Positions 37,163 to 44,903 of a stretch of DNA of 64,000 bases are shown in pieces (the stretch's first letter is position 1; the number at the start of each line of letters is the position of its first letter). The translations under genes and the position numbers were made by a program. The DNA comes from JAXLYE01 sp046351595 (GTDB taxonomy: Bacteria > Myxococcota_A > Polyangia > Palsa-1104 > JAEUJZ01), in assembly GCA_046351595.1 (NCBI GenBank), contig JAXLYE010000001.1, positions 1,989,749-2,053,748 on the forward strand, in the 5' to 3' direction. The notes beneath the pieces were generated by a model, which worked only from the letters and a program-made list of their open reading frames with translations, did no database searches and had not been told where the DNA came from.

Positions 37163-38598
37163 TGCCCATCCTGCTGATCCTGGCGCTGTCCGGCCTGATG
37201 CAGGCGGCCGGCAGCTTCGTCATCCTGCGCGACCGCGTCGACGCCATCGAGGCCCTGGCCAGCCTCGGCACCGCGCAGTCGTTCGGCTACCTGATGCTGG
37301 CGGCCTTCTTCGCCGGCCTTCTGGCCAAGCGCGTCCGCCTGCCCAAGCTCACCGGCTACCTCTTGCTCGGCGTGCTCGCCGGCCCCGAGGTGTGGAAGCT
37401 GATCCCGCGCGGCGCCCTGGACAAGCTGCAGCTGGTCTCGGGCATCGCCACCGCGCTCATCGCCCTGACCGCCGGCACCGAGCTTGACCTCAAGCAGTTC
37501 CGGCCGCTCATGCGGACCATCCTGTGGCTGACGCTGATCGCGGTGATGGGGACCACGGGCCTCTTGTGGATCGCGGTGTTCCTCTCGCGCCCGCTCCTGC
37601 CGTTCATGCAGGGCCTGCCGCTCGGGCAGACGCTGGCCATCGCGTCGGTGCTGGCGGTGGTCATGGTGGCGCAGTCGCCGGCCGTGGTCGTGGCGCTGCG
37701 CGACGAGATGGCGGCCGGCGGCCCGATGACGCGCACCGTGCTCGGCGTCGTGGTCATCGCCGACCTCGTGGTGATCGCGCTGTTCGCCGTCGCCAGCACC
37801 ATCGCCAAGGCGGCCTTCGGCAACAGCGCCGGCGTCAGCGGCACCGTGCGCCAGCTGGCCTGGGAGCTGCTCGGCTCCATCGTCGCGGGCCTGCTGATCG
37901 GCGGCGTCCTGACGCTCTACCTGAAGAAGATCCGCGGCTCGGCGGCGCTGTTCATCCTGCTCATCTGCTGCATCATCGCCGAGGTCGGCCGCCGCCTGCA
38001 CTTCGACCCGCTGTTGGTGGCGCTCGCCGCCGGCATGTCGATCCGCAACCTGACCACGGTCGGCGACCAGCTCCACCAGGCGATCGAGGCCTCGTCGCTG
38101 CCGGTCTACGTCGTGTTCTTCGGTGTCGCCGGCGCCAGCATCCACCTGGACGTGCTCACCCGGGTCGGCGTGCCGGCGCTGATCTTCGTCGCGACGCGGG
38201 CCACCGGCTTCCTGGTGCTCGGGCGCCTGGGGGCCGCGGCGGCGGGCGCGCCCGATGCGGTGCGGCGCTACGCCGGCTTCGGCCTCTTGCCGCAGGCGGG
38301 CCTGGCGCTGGCGCTGTCGCTGCTGTTCGCGCGCACCTTCCCCGAGTTCGGCGCCGAGGCCGGCGCGCTGACGCTCGGGGTCGTGGCCCTGAACGAGCTT
38401 TTGGCGCCGGCGCTGTACCGCGCCGCCATCGTGCGCAGCGGCGAGGCCGGCCAGGGCGCACCCGAGTTCCTGCCGCTGCCCGAGACCGAGGACAGCGACC
38501 CCGGCACGCCCTCGCCCTTCCTGACGCCGCTCGCCCCGGTCGCGACACCCTCGGAGCCGCCCCCGGCCCCGGGCTCGTCGAGTCCCCACGGCCGCTGA
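37159..38598 (+). CDS. Cation/proton antiporter, CPA2/Kef family (second of pair)
   Basis: This 479-residue protein is a Na+(K+)/H+ antiporter with about 12 membrane helices. Family marks include LPKLTGYLLLGVLAGPEVW, LIALTAGTELDLKQFR, VLGVVVIADLVVIALFA (the ADL/ADD-like ion site) and YAGFGLLPQAGLALALSL. The last 50 residues are Pro/Glu-rich and cytosolic. No RCK/TrkA domain is fused. It is translationally coupled to the preceding antiporter-like protein, an unusual arrangement for CPA2 proteins. Role in ion or pH balance inferred from family. Confidence 0.85.
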   Translation: MMPILLILALSGLMQAAGSFVILRDRVDAIEALASLGTAQSFGYLMLAAFFAGLLAKRVRLPKLTGYLLLGVLAGPEVWKLIPRGALDKLQLVSGIATALIALTAGTELDLKQFRPLMRTILWLTLIAVMGTTGLLWIAVFLSRPLLPFMQGLPLGQTLAIASVLAVVMVAQSPAVVVALRDEMAAGGPMTRTVLGVVVIADLVVIALFAVASTIAKAAFGNSAGVSGTVRQLAWELLGSIVAGLLIGGVLTLYLKKIRGSAALFILLICCIIAEVGRRLHFDPLLVALAAGMSIRNLTTVGDQLHQAIEASSLPVYVVFFGVAGASIHLDVLTRVGVPALIFVATRATGFLVLGRLGAAAAGAPDAVRRYAGFGLLPQAGLALALSLLFARTFPEFGAEAGALTLGVVALNELLAPALYRAAIVRSGEAGQGAPEFLPLPETEDSDPGTPSPFLTPLAPVATPSEPPPAPGSSSPHGR

Positions 38599-38662
38599 GC
38601 CGCACGACACCAGAGTCTGTCCGGTGCCAAACCCGCGCGGGAAGCGCGCGGCCTGGGGGAGG

Positions 38663-38705
38663 CTCACTCGGCAAAGCCGAGTGAGGGGGCACGGGAAGGT
38701 GCCCC
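38663..38705. terminator. Double hairpin behind antiporter operon
   Basis: Two perfect stem-loops follow each other: CTCACTCGGC/GCCGAGTGAG with loop AAA (38663-38685), and GGGGCAC/GTGCCCC with loop GGGAAG (38686-38705). The second has the same design as the hairpin at 28823-28846. They lie between two same-strand genes and probably end antiporter transcription. Confidence 0.6.
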
Positions 38706-38749
38706 TGTTATGACCACGCGGCCGCGAGCGGCTGTGCCATGCTGTCTAC

Positions 38750-40045
38750 GTGCGGCTCTTCTACCTGACGACGGAGTTCCTGTGGCCCCCGCACCAGGGC
38801 GGTCGGGTGCGCAGCCTGGCGCAGCTCAAGCTGCTCGCGGCCCAGCCCGAGGTGACGGCGCTGACGATCTTCAGCCTCACCGAGGTCGCGGTGACGCCGG
38901 CCGAGATCGAGGCCCTTTCGCAGGCGGTGCTCGGCGCTCGCCCCGCCCAGCTGCCGCCGCTCCAGCTGCGGGTCGTGCCGCCGCCGCGCCACCCCATCCA
39001 CCTCAAGCAGGCGCCGGGCGAGCTGCTGCGCGTCCTCGGGCGCCGGCTGCGCGACGGCACGCCGTACCTGCTCGGCAAGTGGCAGAGCGCGGCCGTCACC
39101 GCGACGCTGCGCGGTGAGCTGCAGGCCGGCTACGACGTCGTCTACATCGACCACCTCGGCATGGCCGTCTACCTGCCGGTGCTGCGCGAGGCCCTGCCCC
39201 ACGCCCGCCTCGTCCTCGAGGAGCACAACGTCGAGAGCGACTTCTTCCGCCAGTTCGCGGCGCGCCCGACGCTGCTGCCGCCGCTGCGGCCGCTCGCCCG
39301 CCTCGAGCACCGCGCCGCCGCCCGCGCCGAGGCGCACGTGCTCGACGAGGTCGACGCGGTGGTGACGATCTCGGGCCAGGACGCGCTCGATCTGGTGGCG
39401 CTGCACCGCCGGCTCGGCCGGCGCGACCGGGCCGTGCACGCGGTGCCGGTGCCGCAGGTCATGGAGACCAGCCGCCCCAGCCGCCCGCCGCCGCCCACCG
39501 GCGAGCCGCCGCGCCTGTGCTACGTCGGCAGCCTGAGCTGGCACCCCAACGTGCTCGGGCTCGACTGGTTCTGCCAGAAGGTGTGGCCGCACGTGCAGGC
39601 GCTGCGGCCGGACGCGCGCCTGACCATCGCCGGCTCGGGCCTCGCCGCCGGGCCCGACGGCCGTCCGCGCGTGCCGGTGACCTGGCAGGTCCCGGGCGTC
39701 GACGTGGTCGGCTACGTCCCGGACCTGGAGGCGCTGTACCAGCGCGCGCTCGCCGCCATCGCGCCGGTCCTGGGCGGCTCGGGCGTGCGCATCAAGCTGC
39801 TGGAGTCGCTGCGCGCCGGCCTGCCCACGGTCACGACCAGCGCCGGCGCCGCCGGGCTGCCGCTGACGCCCGGGCGCGAGGTCCTCATCGAGGACGACCC
39901 GCGGCGGTTTGCGCAGGCCGCGGCGCGGCTGCTGACGGACCCGCCGCTGCGGGAGGCCCTTCGCCAGGGGGGCTACAAATTCCTTGAGGAGCACCACAGC
40001 CGTGCGCGCGCGACCGAGGCGCTGCGGCGCGCCCTCATCCTCTAG
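38750..40045 (+). CDS. Family 4-type glycosyltransferase
   Basis: This 431-residue protein is a GT-B-fold glycosyltransferase (GT4/group 1). The N-terminal acceptor domain begins with LFYLTTEFLWPPHQGGRVRS and holds LEEHNVESDFFRQFA; the C-terminal donor domain has CYVGSLSWHPNVLGLDWF, VVGYVPDLEALYQRA and GSGVRIKLLESLRAGLPTV, where the Glu contacts the sugar nucleotide. The closest kin I recall are transferases of exopolysaccharide clusters, but no such cluster is adjacent. Start is GTG 38750. The stop is followed 22 bases later by one copy of the 178-bp repeat. Confidence 0.88.
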   Translation: MRLFYLTTEFLWPPHQGGRVRSLAQLKLLAAQPEVTALTIFSLTEVAVTPAEIEALSQAVLGARPAQLPPLQLRVVPPPRHPIHLKQAPGELLRVLGRRLRDGTPYLLGKWQSAAVTATLRGELQAGYDVVYIDHLGMAVYLPVLREALPHARLVLEEHNVESDFFRQFAARPTLLPPLRPLARLEHRAAARAEAHVLDEVDAVVTISGQDALDLVALHRRLGRRDRAVHAVPVPQVMETSRPSRPPPPTGEPPRLCYVGSLSWHPNVLGLDWFCQKVWPHVQALRPDARLTIAGSGLAAGPDGRPRVPVTWQVPGVDVVGYVPDLEALYQRALAAIAPVLGGSGVRIKLLESLRAGLPTVTTSAGAAGLPLTPGREVLIEDDPRRFAQAAARLLTDPPLREALRQGGYKFLEEHHSRARATEALRRALIL

Positions 40046-40067
40046 CTTCTCTCTTCCTCGCGAACTT

Positions 40068-40245
40068 GCGCTGTGCTCGAGCCGTTTCGAGGAAGGAACC
40101 TGGCGGTTCCTCCCTCGGGCTCCCTCTTCCCTGGGGAGACTGTCATTGGGTCTCGCTGGTGGGTCGGACCGCTCGTGCGCTCAGACCCTAGCGCGCTACA
40201 ACGTCCGCGCTGGTGGAGGTCCGTGCGGTCTGCAGACAACGTGCA
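40068..40245 (+). repeat. 178-bp gene-end element, left copy
   Basis: This segment is about 88 % identical (my count by eye, 22 differences) to the reverse complement of 40403-40579. It begins GCGCTGTGCTCGA and ends TGCAGACAACGTGCA. Inside is a stem AGGAACC/GGTTCCT (40094-40111, loop TGGC), whose partner copy keeps the stem but has a three-base loop. It starts 22 bases behind the glycosyltransferase stop codon. Confidence 0.85.
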
Positions 40246-40402
40246 GGAATGGGGAATGTGGGGGTTCGCTGACAATCCGGACTGCCCAGGGCGCGGGGCA
40301 CGTCCGCGAGCGGACGAAGTGGTCAATACAACGAACGCCCCGAAGCATCCCGAGAGGAAGCCGGCGGGCCAAAGGCCCTAACGGCTTCCCCCTCCGCCCT
40401 CT
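40246..40402. other. Spacer between the two inverted element copies
   Basis: These 157 bases have no gene that I can support. They hold several shorter inverted repeats such as GTCCGCGAGCGGAC (near 40302-40315) and GCCGGCGGGCCAAAGGCCC (near 40360-40378). They could be the loop of a very large cruciform formed by the flanking copies. Confidence 0.5.
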
Positions 40403-40579
40403 TGCACGTTGTCTGCAAGGAACACGATCCTCCGCCAGCGCGGACGTTGTACCGCGCTAGGGTCTGAGCGCACGGTCGGTCCGCATCGGCAGCGACATTC
40501 AATGACAGTCTCCCCAGGGAAGAGAGAGCCCGAGGGAGGAACCGCAGGTTCCTTCCTCGAAACGGATCGAGCACAGCGC
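40403..40579 (-). repeat. 178-bp gene-end element, right copy (177 bp)
   Basis: This is the inverted copy of 40068-40245. It starts six bases behind the stop codon of the phosphoesterase gene and, read in that gene's direction, has the same order of parts: GCGCTGTGCTCGA, stem AGGAACC/GGTTCCT (40537-40553), CTGGGGAGACTGTCATT, and TGCAGACAACGTGCA. So each of the two convergent genes is followed by the element in its own orientation. Confidence 0.85.
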
Positions 40580-40584
40580 CCGCG

Positions 40585-42789
40585 TCAGGGCGTACGCAGC
40601 AGCTGACAGTCCTCGATGGGCGAGCCATCCAGGCTCTTGGGACACAGCCGCAGCGCCCCAGGCAGCACCTCCAAAGACACATAATGGTGGCCATTGAAAA
40701 AAGCCTGCGGCGGGTGCTTGCACCGCTTCTTCCCCGGCGCGCCACACTTCAACGGCCGCAGCTCCGCCCCGCCCCCGCCCGAGACGAGATACGAAAGCTG
40801 CCCGCGCCGCCCGCGCTCGTAGTTGTGGTCGTGCCCCGAGATCAGCAGGCTGACGCGGTGGCGCTCCAGGAGCGGCACCAGCTCGCGCTGCGCCAGGGTG
40901 CTGTCGCCGTGCCAGCCCGACGAGTAGGGGCCGTCGTGCAGCCAGACCAGCGTCGCGCGCGGCTTGCGTGAGCCGAGGCGCAAAAGGTCGCCCTCCAGCC
41001 ACGCCAGCTGCTCGGGCCGCGACAGCTGGTTCGAGTCGAGCGAGATCAGGTGCACGCCGGCCACGTCGAGGCTGAAGAAGCCGCGCGGGGCCTCGGCCGC
41101 GCCCGCCGCAAGGTCGGACAGCGCCGCGCCGACGGGCGGCGGCTGCGCCGGCTCGTGGCGCGGCACGAGCTCGGCGCGCCGGCTCGGCAGCCCGAGGCGC
41201 GAGGGCCCGGGCGACGGGGACGACCCTGGCTGCGGCGGGAACATGGTCTGGAACAGCGCGAACAGCCGCTCGGCGCCGCGGCGCTTGGGCGCATACTCAT
41301 GATTTCCCGGGGTCAGGTACACCGGCACCCGCGAGATCAGCGGCCCGGCGACGGCGAAGAAGCGGTCCCAGTCGCCCTCCTCGGTGCCGCGCTCGACGAC
41401 GTCGCCGGTGTGCAGCACCAGGTCCGGGTCCTCGGCCAGGATGGCCTGCACCAGCTGCGCGTGCACCGCGTGGCCCGAGCGCGTGTCGCCGTACACGACG
41501 ATGCGCAGCGGCCGCCCCGGCGGCGGCGGCGTGTGGAAGCTGACCGGCGGCAGCTCGGTGCGCGCCCCGTCCTCGGAGAGGACCGACAGGCGGTAGTGGT
41601 AGGTGGTGCCGGCGCGCAGCCCCTCGACGTGCAGGCGGTGCAGGGTCTGCGGCGGCTGGTCCTTGGGCGGGCGCAGCGCCTTGTCGCGCTCACTCGGCGC
41701 CGGGCCGCGGCCGTAGCGCAGCTCGGCGTACGCGGGCAGGTCGGTTTCCACGGTCAGGTCGAGCGCGCCGTCGACCAGCCGCTCGATGTAGGGGCCGCGC
41801 ACGGCGCGCGGGCCGGCGACCGCGACCAGCTCCAGGTCGAGCCGCGGGCAGCGCTCCAGCGAGCGGCCGTGGACCTCGACGGCCAGCACGTTGCCCTGCG
41901 GCCGCAAAAGGCCCGGCGGCACCGCCACGTACAGGCGCTCGGGCTCGACGGTGCCGCGATCGAGCGCCAGCACCGGGGTCTGCGCCTGCGGCGCCGCGGC
42001 CTCGGGCATGCGCCGCCGCGACACCTCGACGCCGTTCAGGTAGGCGATCAGCCCGTCGCTGTAGCGGGCGCGCAAGAGCAGCTGCCCCGGCACCTTCGCG
42101 CTCGGATCCAGGTCGAAGCGGCGGCGCAGGTGCAAGGTGCCGGCGCAGGCCGGGAACACCGGCGCCTCGGGCAGCACGCTCGAGGCCCACAGGCCGCTCG
42201 GCACGCCGGCCGCGGCCCCCGACGGAGCGCCCGGGAAGGTCTGCGCCGCCGCGGCCCGCAGCGCCGAGGCCGCGCCCAGCACCAGCGCGTAGGGCGGCGA
42301 GTCGGCGGGCTCCGACGGCGCCCCCGGGCTCGGGGCGGGCAGCGGCAGCGTCGCCCCGCGGCTGCCGCCATCGGCGCCGTCCTCGGCCAGCACGATGCCG
42401 GCGTCCGGCGGCGCCGCCGCGCCCGGTGCGCCCGCCGCCGTCGCCGACGTCGACGTCGAGGCCGCCGGCGTCACCCAGGTCGAGCCCGGCGACGGCTGCG
42501 ACGTCGAGGGCACGGTCAGCGGCTGCTCGGTCCAGGCGCGGTCGTCGAACTCCGGCTGCTGCCAGCCGACCGGCGGCGCCGCGAACCCGCGGAGCTGGCG
42601 CCCGCGCGGCGTCACCGTCGCGGTCCGGTCGAGCAGCACCGGCTCGGCCGGCGCCCCGCTGCCGCCGCTGCAGACGATCCCGATCGCCAGGAGCGCGGCC
42701 AGGCCGCGGCGCCGCGCTCCCTGGGCGCCCTGGGCGACGGGAGCGATGCGACGGCAGCGTCGCCGCGAGCGGGCGGCGGGCGAGAGCAT
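40585..42789 (-). CDS. Secreted calcineurin-like metallophosphoesterase
   Basis: This 734-residue protein starts with a basic, hydrophobic leader (about residues 25-50) for export. Residues 50-330 contain beta-rich segments that look like a carbohydrate-binding/galactose-binding fold (RRFDLDPSAKVPGQLLLRAR, GNVLAVEVHG), broken by Ala/Pro/Ser stretches. A fibronectin-like purple-acid-phosphatase N-domain follows (VRGPYIERLVDGALDLTVET, TTYHYRLSV). The catalytic domain has GDTRSGHAVHAQ, LHTGDVVERG, GNHEY and SGHDHNYERG, which supply the two-metal site. Substrate unknown: phosphomonoesters or diesters outside the cell. The stop is followed after six bases by the right-hand 178-bp element. Confidence 0.82.
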   Translation of the reverse strand: MLSPAARSRRRCRRIAPVAQGAQGARRRGLAALLAIGIVCSGGSGAPAEPVLLDRTATVTPRGRQLRGFAAPPVGWQQPEFDDRAWTEQPLTVPSTSQPSPGSTWVTPAASTSTSATAAGAPGAAAPPDAGIVLAEDGADGGSRGATLPLPAPSPGAPSEPADSPPYALVLGAASALRAAAAQTFPGAPSGAAAGVPSGLWASSVLPEAPVFPACAGTLHLRRRFDLDPSAKVPGQLLLRARYSDGLIAYLNGVEVSRRRMPEAAAPQAQTPVLALDRGTVEPERLYVAVPPGLLRPQGNVLAVEVHGRSLERCPRLDLELVAVAGPRAVRGPYIERLVDGALDLTVETDLPAYAELRYGRGPAPSERDKALRPPKDQPPQTLHRLHVEGLRAGTTYHYRLSVLSEDGARTELPPVSFHTPPPPGRPLRIVVYGDTRSGHAVHAQLVQAILAEDPDLVLHTGDVVERGTEEGDWDRFFAVAGPLISRVPVYLTPGNHEYAPKRRGAERLFALFQTMFPPQPGSSPSPGPSRLGLPSRRAELVPRHEPAQPPPVGAALSDLAAGAAEAPRGFFSLDVAGVHLISLDSNQLSRPEQLAWLEGDLLRLGSRKPRATLVWLHDGPYSSGWHGDSTLAQRELVPLLERHRVSLLISGHDHNYERGRRGQLSYLVSGGGGAELRPLKCGAPGKKRCKHPPQAFFNGHHYVSLEVLPGALRLCPKSLDGSPIEDCQLLRTP

Positions 42790-43572
42790 GCCCCATTCTG
42801 GCAAATCCTCCGCAGGCACAAAAAGCTTCCGCAGCGGCCCCCCGCAAATTCCGGCCACGCGGGACCGCGCCGCCCGCGTGGCGGGGCCCCGACCCGCCGC
42901 CGCGATGCCCGCGCGGCCTTCGGCCGGACCGCTCAGCCACGAGCCGCTCGTCCCGAGCCAGCCGCCGCGACCGCCCAGAGGCCGCCCAGAGGCCGCCCAC
43001 CGGCCGCCGGACCCGCTCGCCCAGCCCGCGGCCGCACCGGCTCGGCCGCAGGACCTCGTTCCCGCGGGGCGCCGGGCCGCGGGCTCCTGGCCAGAAAGGT
43101 TCGGCCTGTTCGCCCGGCCGCCGCGACCTCGCTGGACCGCGTCCGCCTGGTCCGCCCGGCCGCCGCGACCTCGCTGGACCGCGTCCGCCTGGTCCGCCCG
43201 GCCGCCGCGACCGCGATGGACCTCGTCCGCCTGGTCCGCCCGGCCGCCGCGACCTCGCTGGACCTCGTCCGCCTGGTCCGCCCGGCCGCCGCGACCTCGC
43301 TGGACCTCGTCCGCCTGGTCCGCCCGGCCGCCGCGACCTCGCTGGACCTCGTCCGCCTGGTCCGCCCGGCCGCCGCGACCTCGCTGGACCTCGTCCGCCT
43401 GGTCCGCCCGGCCGCCGCGACCTCGCTGGACCTCGGGCGGGGCGGGGGCGGGGCCGGCGGGGTCCGCGGGAGCGGGTCGCTGGTTCCCGAGGGCGCGCTG
43501 GAAAACCGCAGGGGCTGGGCGGCTGAACGGCCGCCGCTGTACGCGCGCGCCCAGGGGGTGTAGAACCTCGGC
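42790..43572. other. Divergent intergenic region holding the 42-bp array
   Basis: This 783-base gap separates the phosphoesterase gene from the homogentisate dioxygenase gene. It is open in all frames because of extreme G+C, but no frame has a start with a ribosome site or family similarity. Besides the array it contains G/C-rich stretches only; both gene promoters should lie here. Confidence 0.5.
43102..43437. repeat. Eight tandem 42-bp units
   Basis: Eight head-to-tail copies of a 42-bp unit (starting CGCCTGGTCCGCCCGGCCGC) run without gaps. Units 4-7 are identical; units 1-2 differ at GACCGCG versus GACCTCG; unit 3 has GACCGCGATGG; the first unit starts with CGGCCTGTT and the last ends CTCGGG. 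The period equals 14 codons and also four B-DNA turns. It lies 135 bases upstream of the dioxygenase start. No spacers occur, so it is not a CRISPR array. Confidence 0.9.
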
Positions 43573-44820
43573 ATGCTCGATCGCATCTGCCTGGGAACCG
43601 TGCCGGCCAAGCCCCACACCGTGCTGCGCGATGAAGCGGGCAAGCTCCTTTACGAACACTGCCTGACGCGGCAGGGCTTCGACGGCGGCTACTCGATCCT
43701 CTACCACCGCAGCCTGCCGCCGCGCGACGTCGCCCACCGCTCGACGCACCTGCCCGGCGACCCCGAGCTGTACTTCGACGAGTGCCTGCGCCGCCGCCAC
43801 CTGCTCGGCCCGCGCCTGTCCGCCGAGGCGCGCCCCGACCGCGCCCCCGGCCAGGCCGCCGGCCAGGTTTCCGACCGCAGCGCCCCGCTCGGCGACCACC
43901 TGGGGACGCGCCGCGTGCTCATGGCCAACAGCGACGTCGCGATCGGCCTGTGCCGGGCCCTGCGCGCCGAGCCGCGCTACTTCGCCAACGGCGACGGCGA
44001 CGAGCTGTACTTCGTGCAGGAGGGCGCGGGCCGCATCGAGAGCCTGTTCGGCGTGCTCGCCTACAAGCCCGGCGACTACCTGTTGATCCCGCGCGGCACC
44101 ATCTACCGCATGGTCCCCGACGCCGGCCCCGACGGGACCGCGAGCTCGCTGCTGTTGTTCATCGAGGGCCGGACGTACCTGGAGATCCCGCAGAACTTCC
44201 GCAACGGGCACGGCATGCTGCGCATGGACGCGCCGTACAGCCACCGCGACTTCCGCCGCCCGACGGAGCTGTGCAAAAAGAGCGGCCCCGACTTCAGCGA
44301 CGGCCGCTACTCGATCCTGGTCAAGCGCGGCGGCACGTTCCACGAGATCGTGCGCGACTGCGACCCGCTCGACGTCGTCGGCTGGGACGGCTCCGTCTAC
44401 CCGCTGGCGCTGTCGATCCACGACTACAACCCCAAGGTCGGCCGCGTCCACCTGCCGCCCACCGCCTTCACCACCTTCGTCGGCGGCGGCTTCGTGGTCT
44501 GCTCGTTCGTGCCGCGCCTCTGCGACTTCGATGCGAACGCCATCCCCTGCCCGTACCCGCACTCGTCGGTCGACTGCGACGAGGTGATCTTCTACGTCAG
44601 CGGCAACTTCACCTCGCGGCGCGGCATCGGCCCGGGCAGCCTCAGCCTGCACCCGGCCGGCATCCCGCACGGGCCGCAGCCCGGCGCCTACGAGGCCTCG
44701 ATCGGCAAGACGCGCACCGACGAGCTGGCGGTGATGATCGACACCTTCAAGCCGCTCGGCGTCACCGCCGAGGCGCGCACCATCGACGACCCGAACTACC
44801 ACGACAGCTGGCACCGGTAG
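43573..44820 (+). CDS. hmgA: Homogentisate 1,2-dioxygenase
   Basis: This cytosolic iron enzyme opens the ring of homogentisate to maleylacetoacetate in tyrosine and phenylalanine breakdown. The 415-residue protein has the family cupin layout: DGDELYFVQEGAGRIESLFG, YKPGDYLLIPRGTIYRM, and the C-terminal metal region with H330 in PYPHSSVDCDEV, E337, H360 and H366 in LHPAGIPHGPQPG. Length is slightly below the plant and animal form (about 440) and fits the bacterial type. No other tyrosine-degradation gene is adjacent. It is preceded by the 42-bp array and followed by the efflux operon, which starts 83 bases later. Confidence 0.88.
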   Translation: MLDRICLGTVPAKPHTVLRDEAGKLLYEHCLTRQGFDGGYSILYHRSLPPRDVAHRSTHLPGDPELYFDECLRRRHLLGPRLSAEARPDRAPGQAAGQVSDRSAPLGDHLGTRRVLMANSDVAIGLCRALRAEPRYFANGDGDELYFVQEGAGRIESLFGVLAYKPGDYLLIPRGTIYRMVPDAGPDGTASSLLLFIEGRTYLEIPQNFRNGHGMLRMDAPYSHRDFRRPTELCKKSGPDFSDGRYSILVKRGGTFHEIVRDCDPLDVVGWDGSVYPLALSIHDYNPKVGRVHLPPTAFTTFVGGGFVVCSFVPRLCDFDANAIPCPYPHSSVDCDEVIFYVSGNFTSRRGIGPGSLSLHPAGIPHGPQPGAYEASIGKTRTDELAVMIDTFKPLGVTAEARTIDDPNYHDSWHR

Positions 44821-44903
44821 CCGCGCCGCGCCCGCGGCAGCACAGCGGGGCCCAGCCTGCCGGCGCGCCGGCCGGGTTCGCCCGTCCACAAGGAGACACA
44901 CAG

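Noticed and set aside
43102..43437. The 42-bp array as a CRISPR
   Set aside because: Units are contiguous without unique spacers and no cas gene is near.
40585..44901. A single 1438-codon minus-strand open frame covering the phosphoesterase gene and continuing through the 42-bp array and the dioxygenase region
   Set aside because: Only the part up to 42789 shows protein-like composition and family motifs; the rest is antisense to homogentisate dioxygenase and the repeat array, open only because of high G+C.
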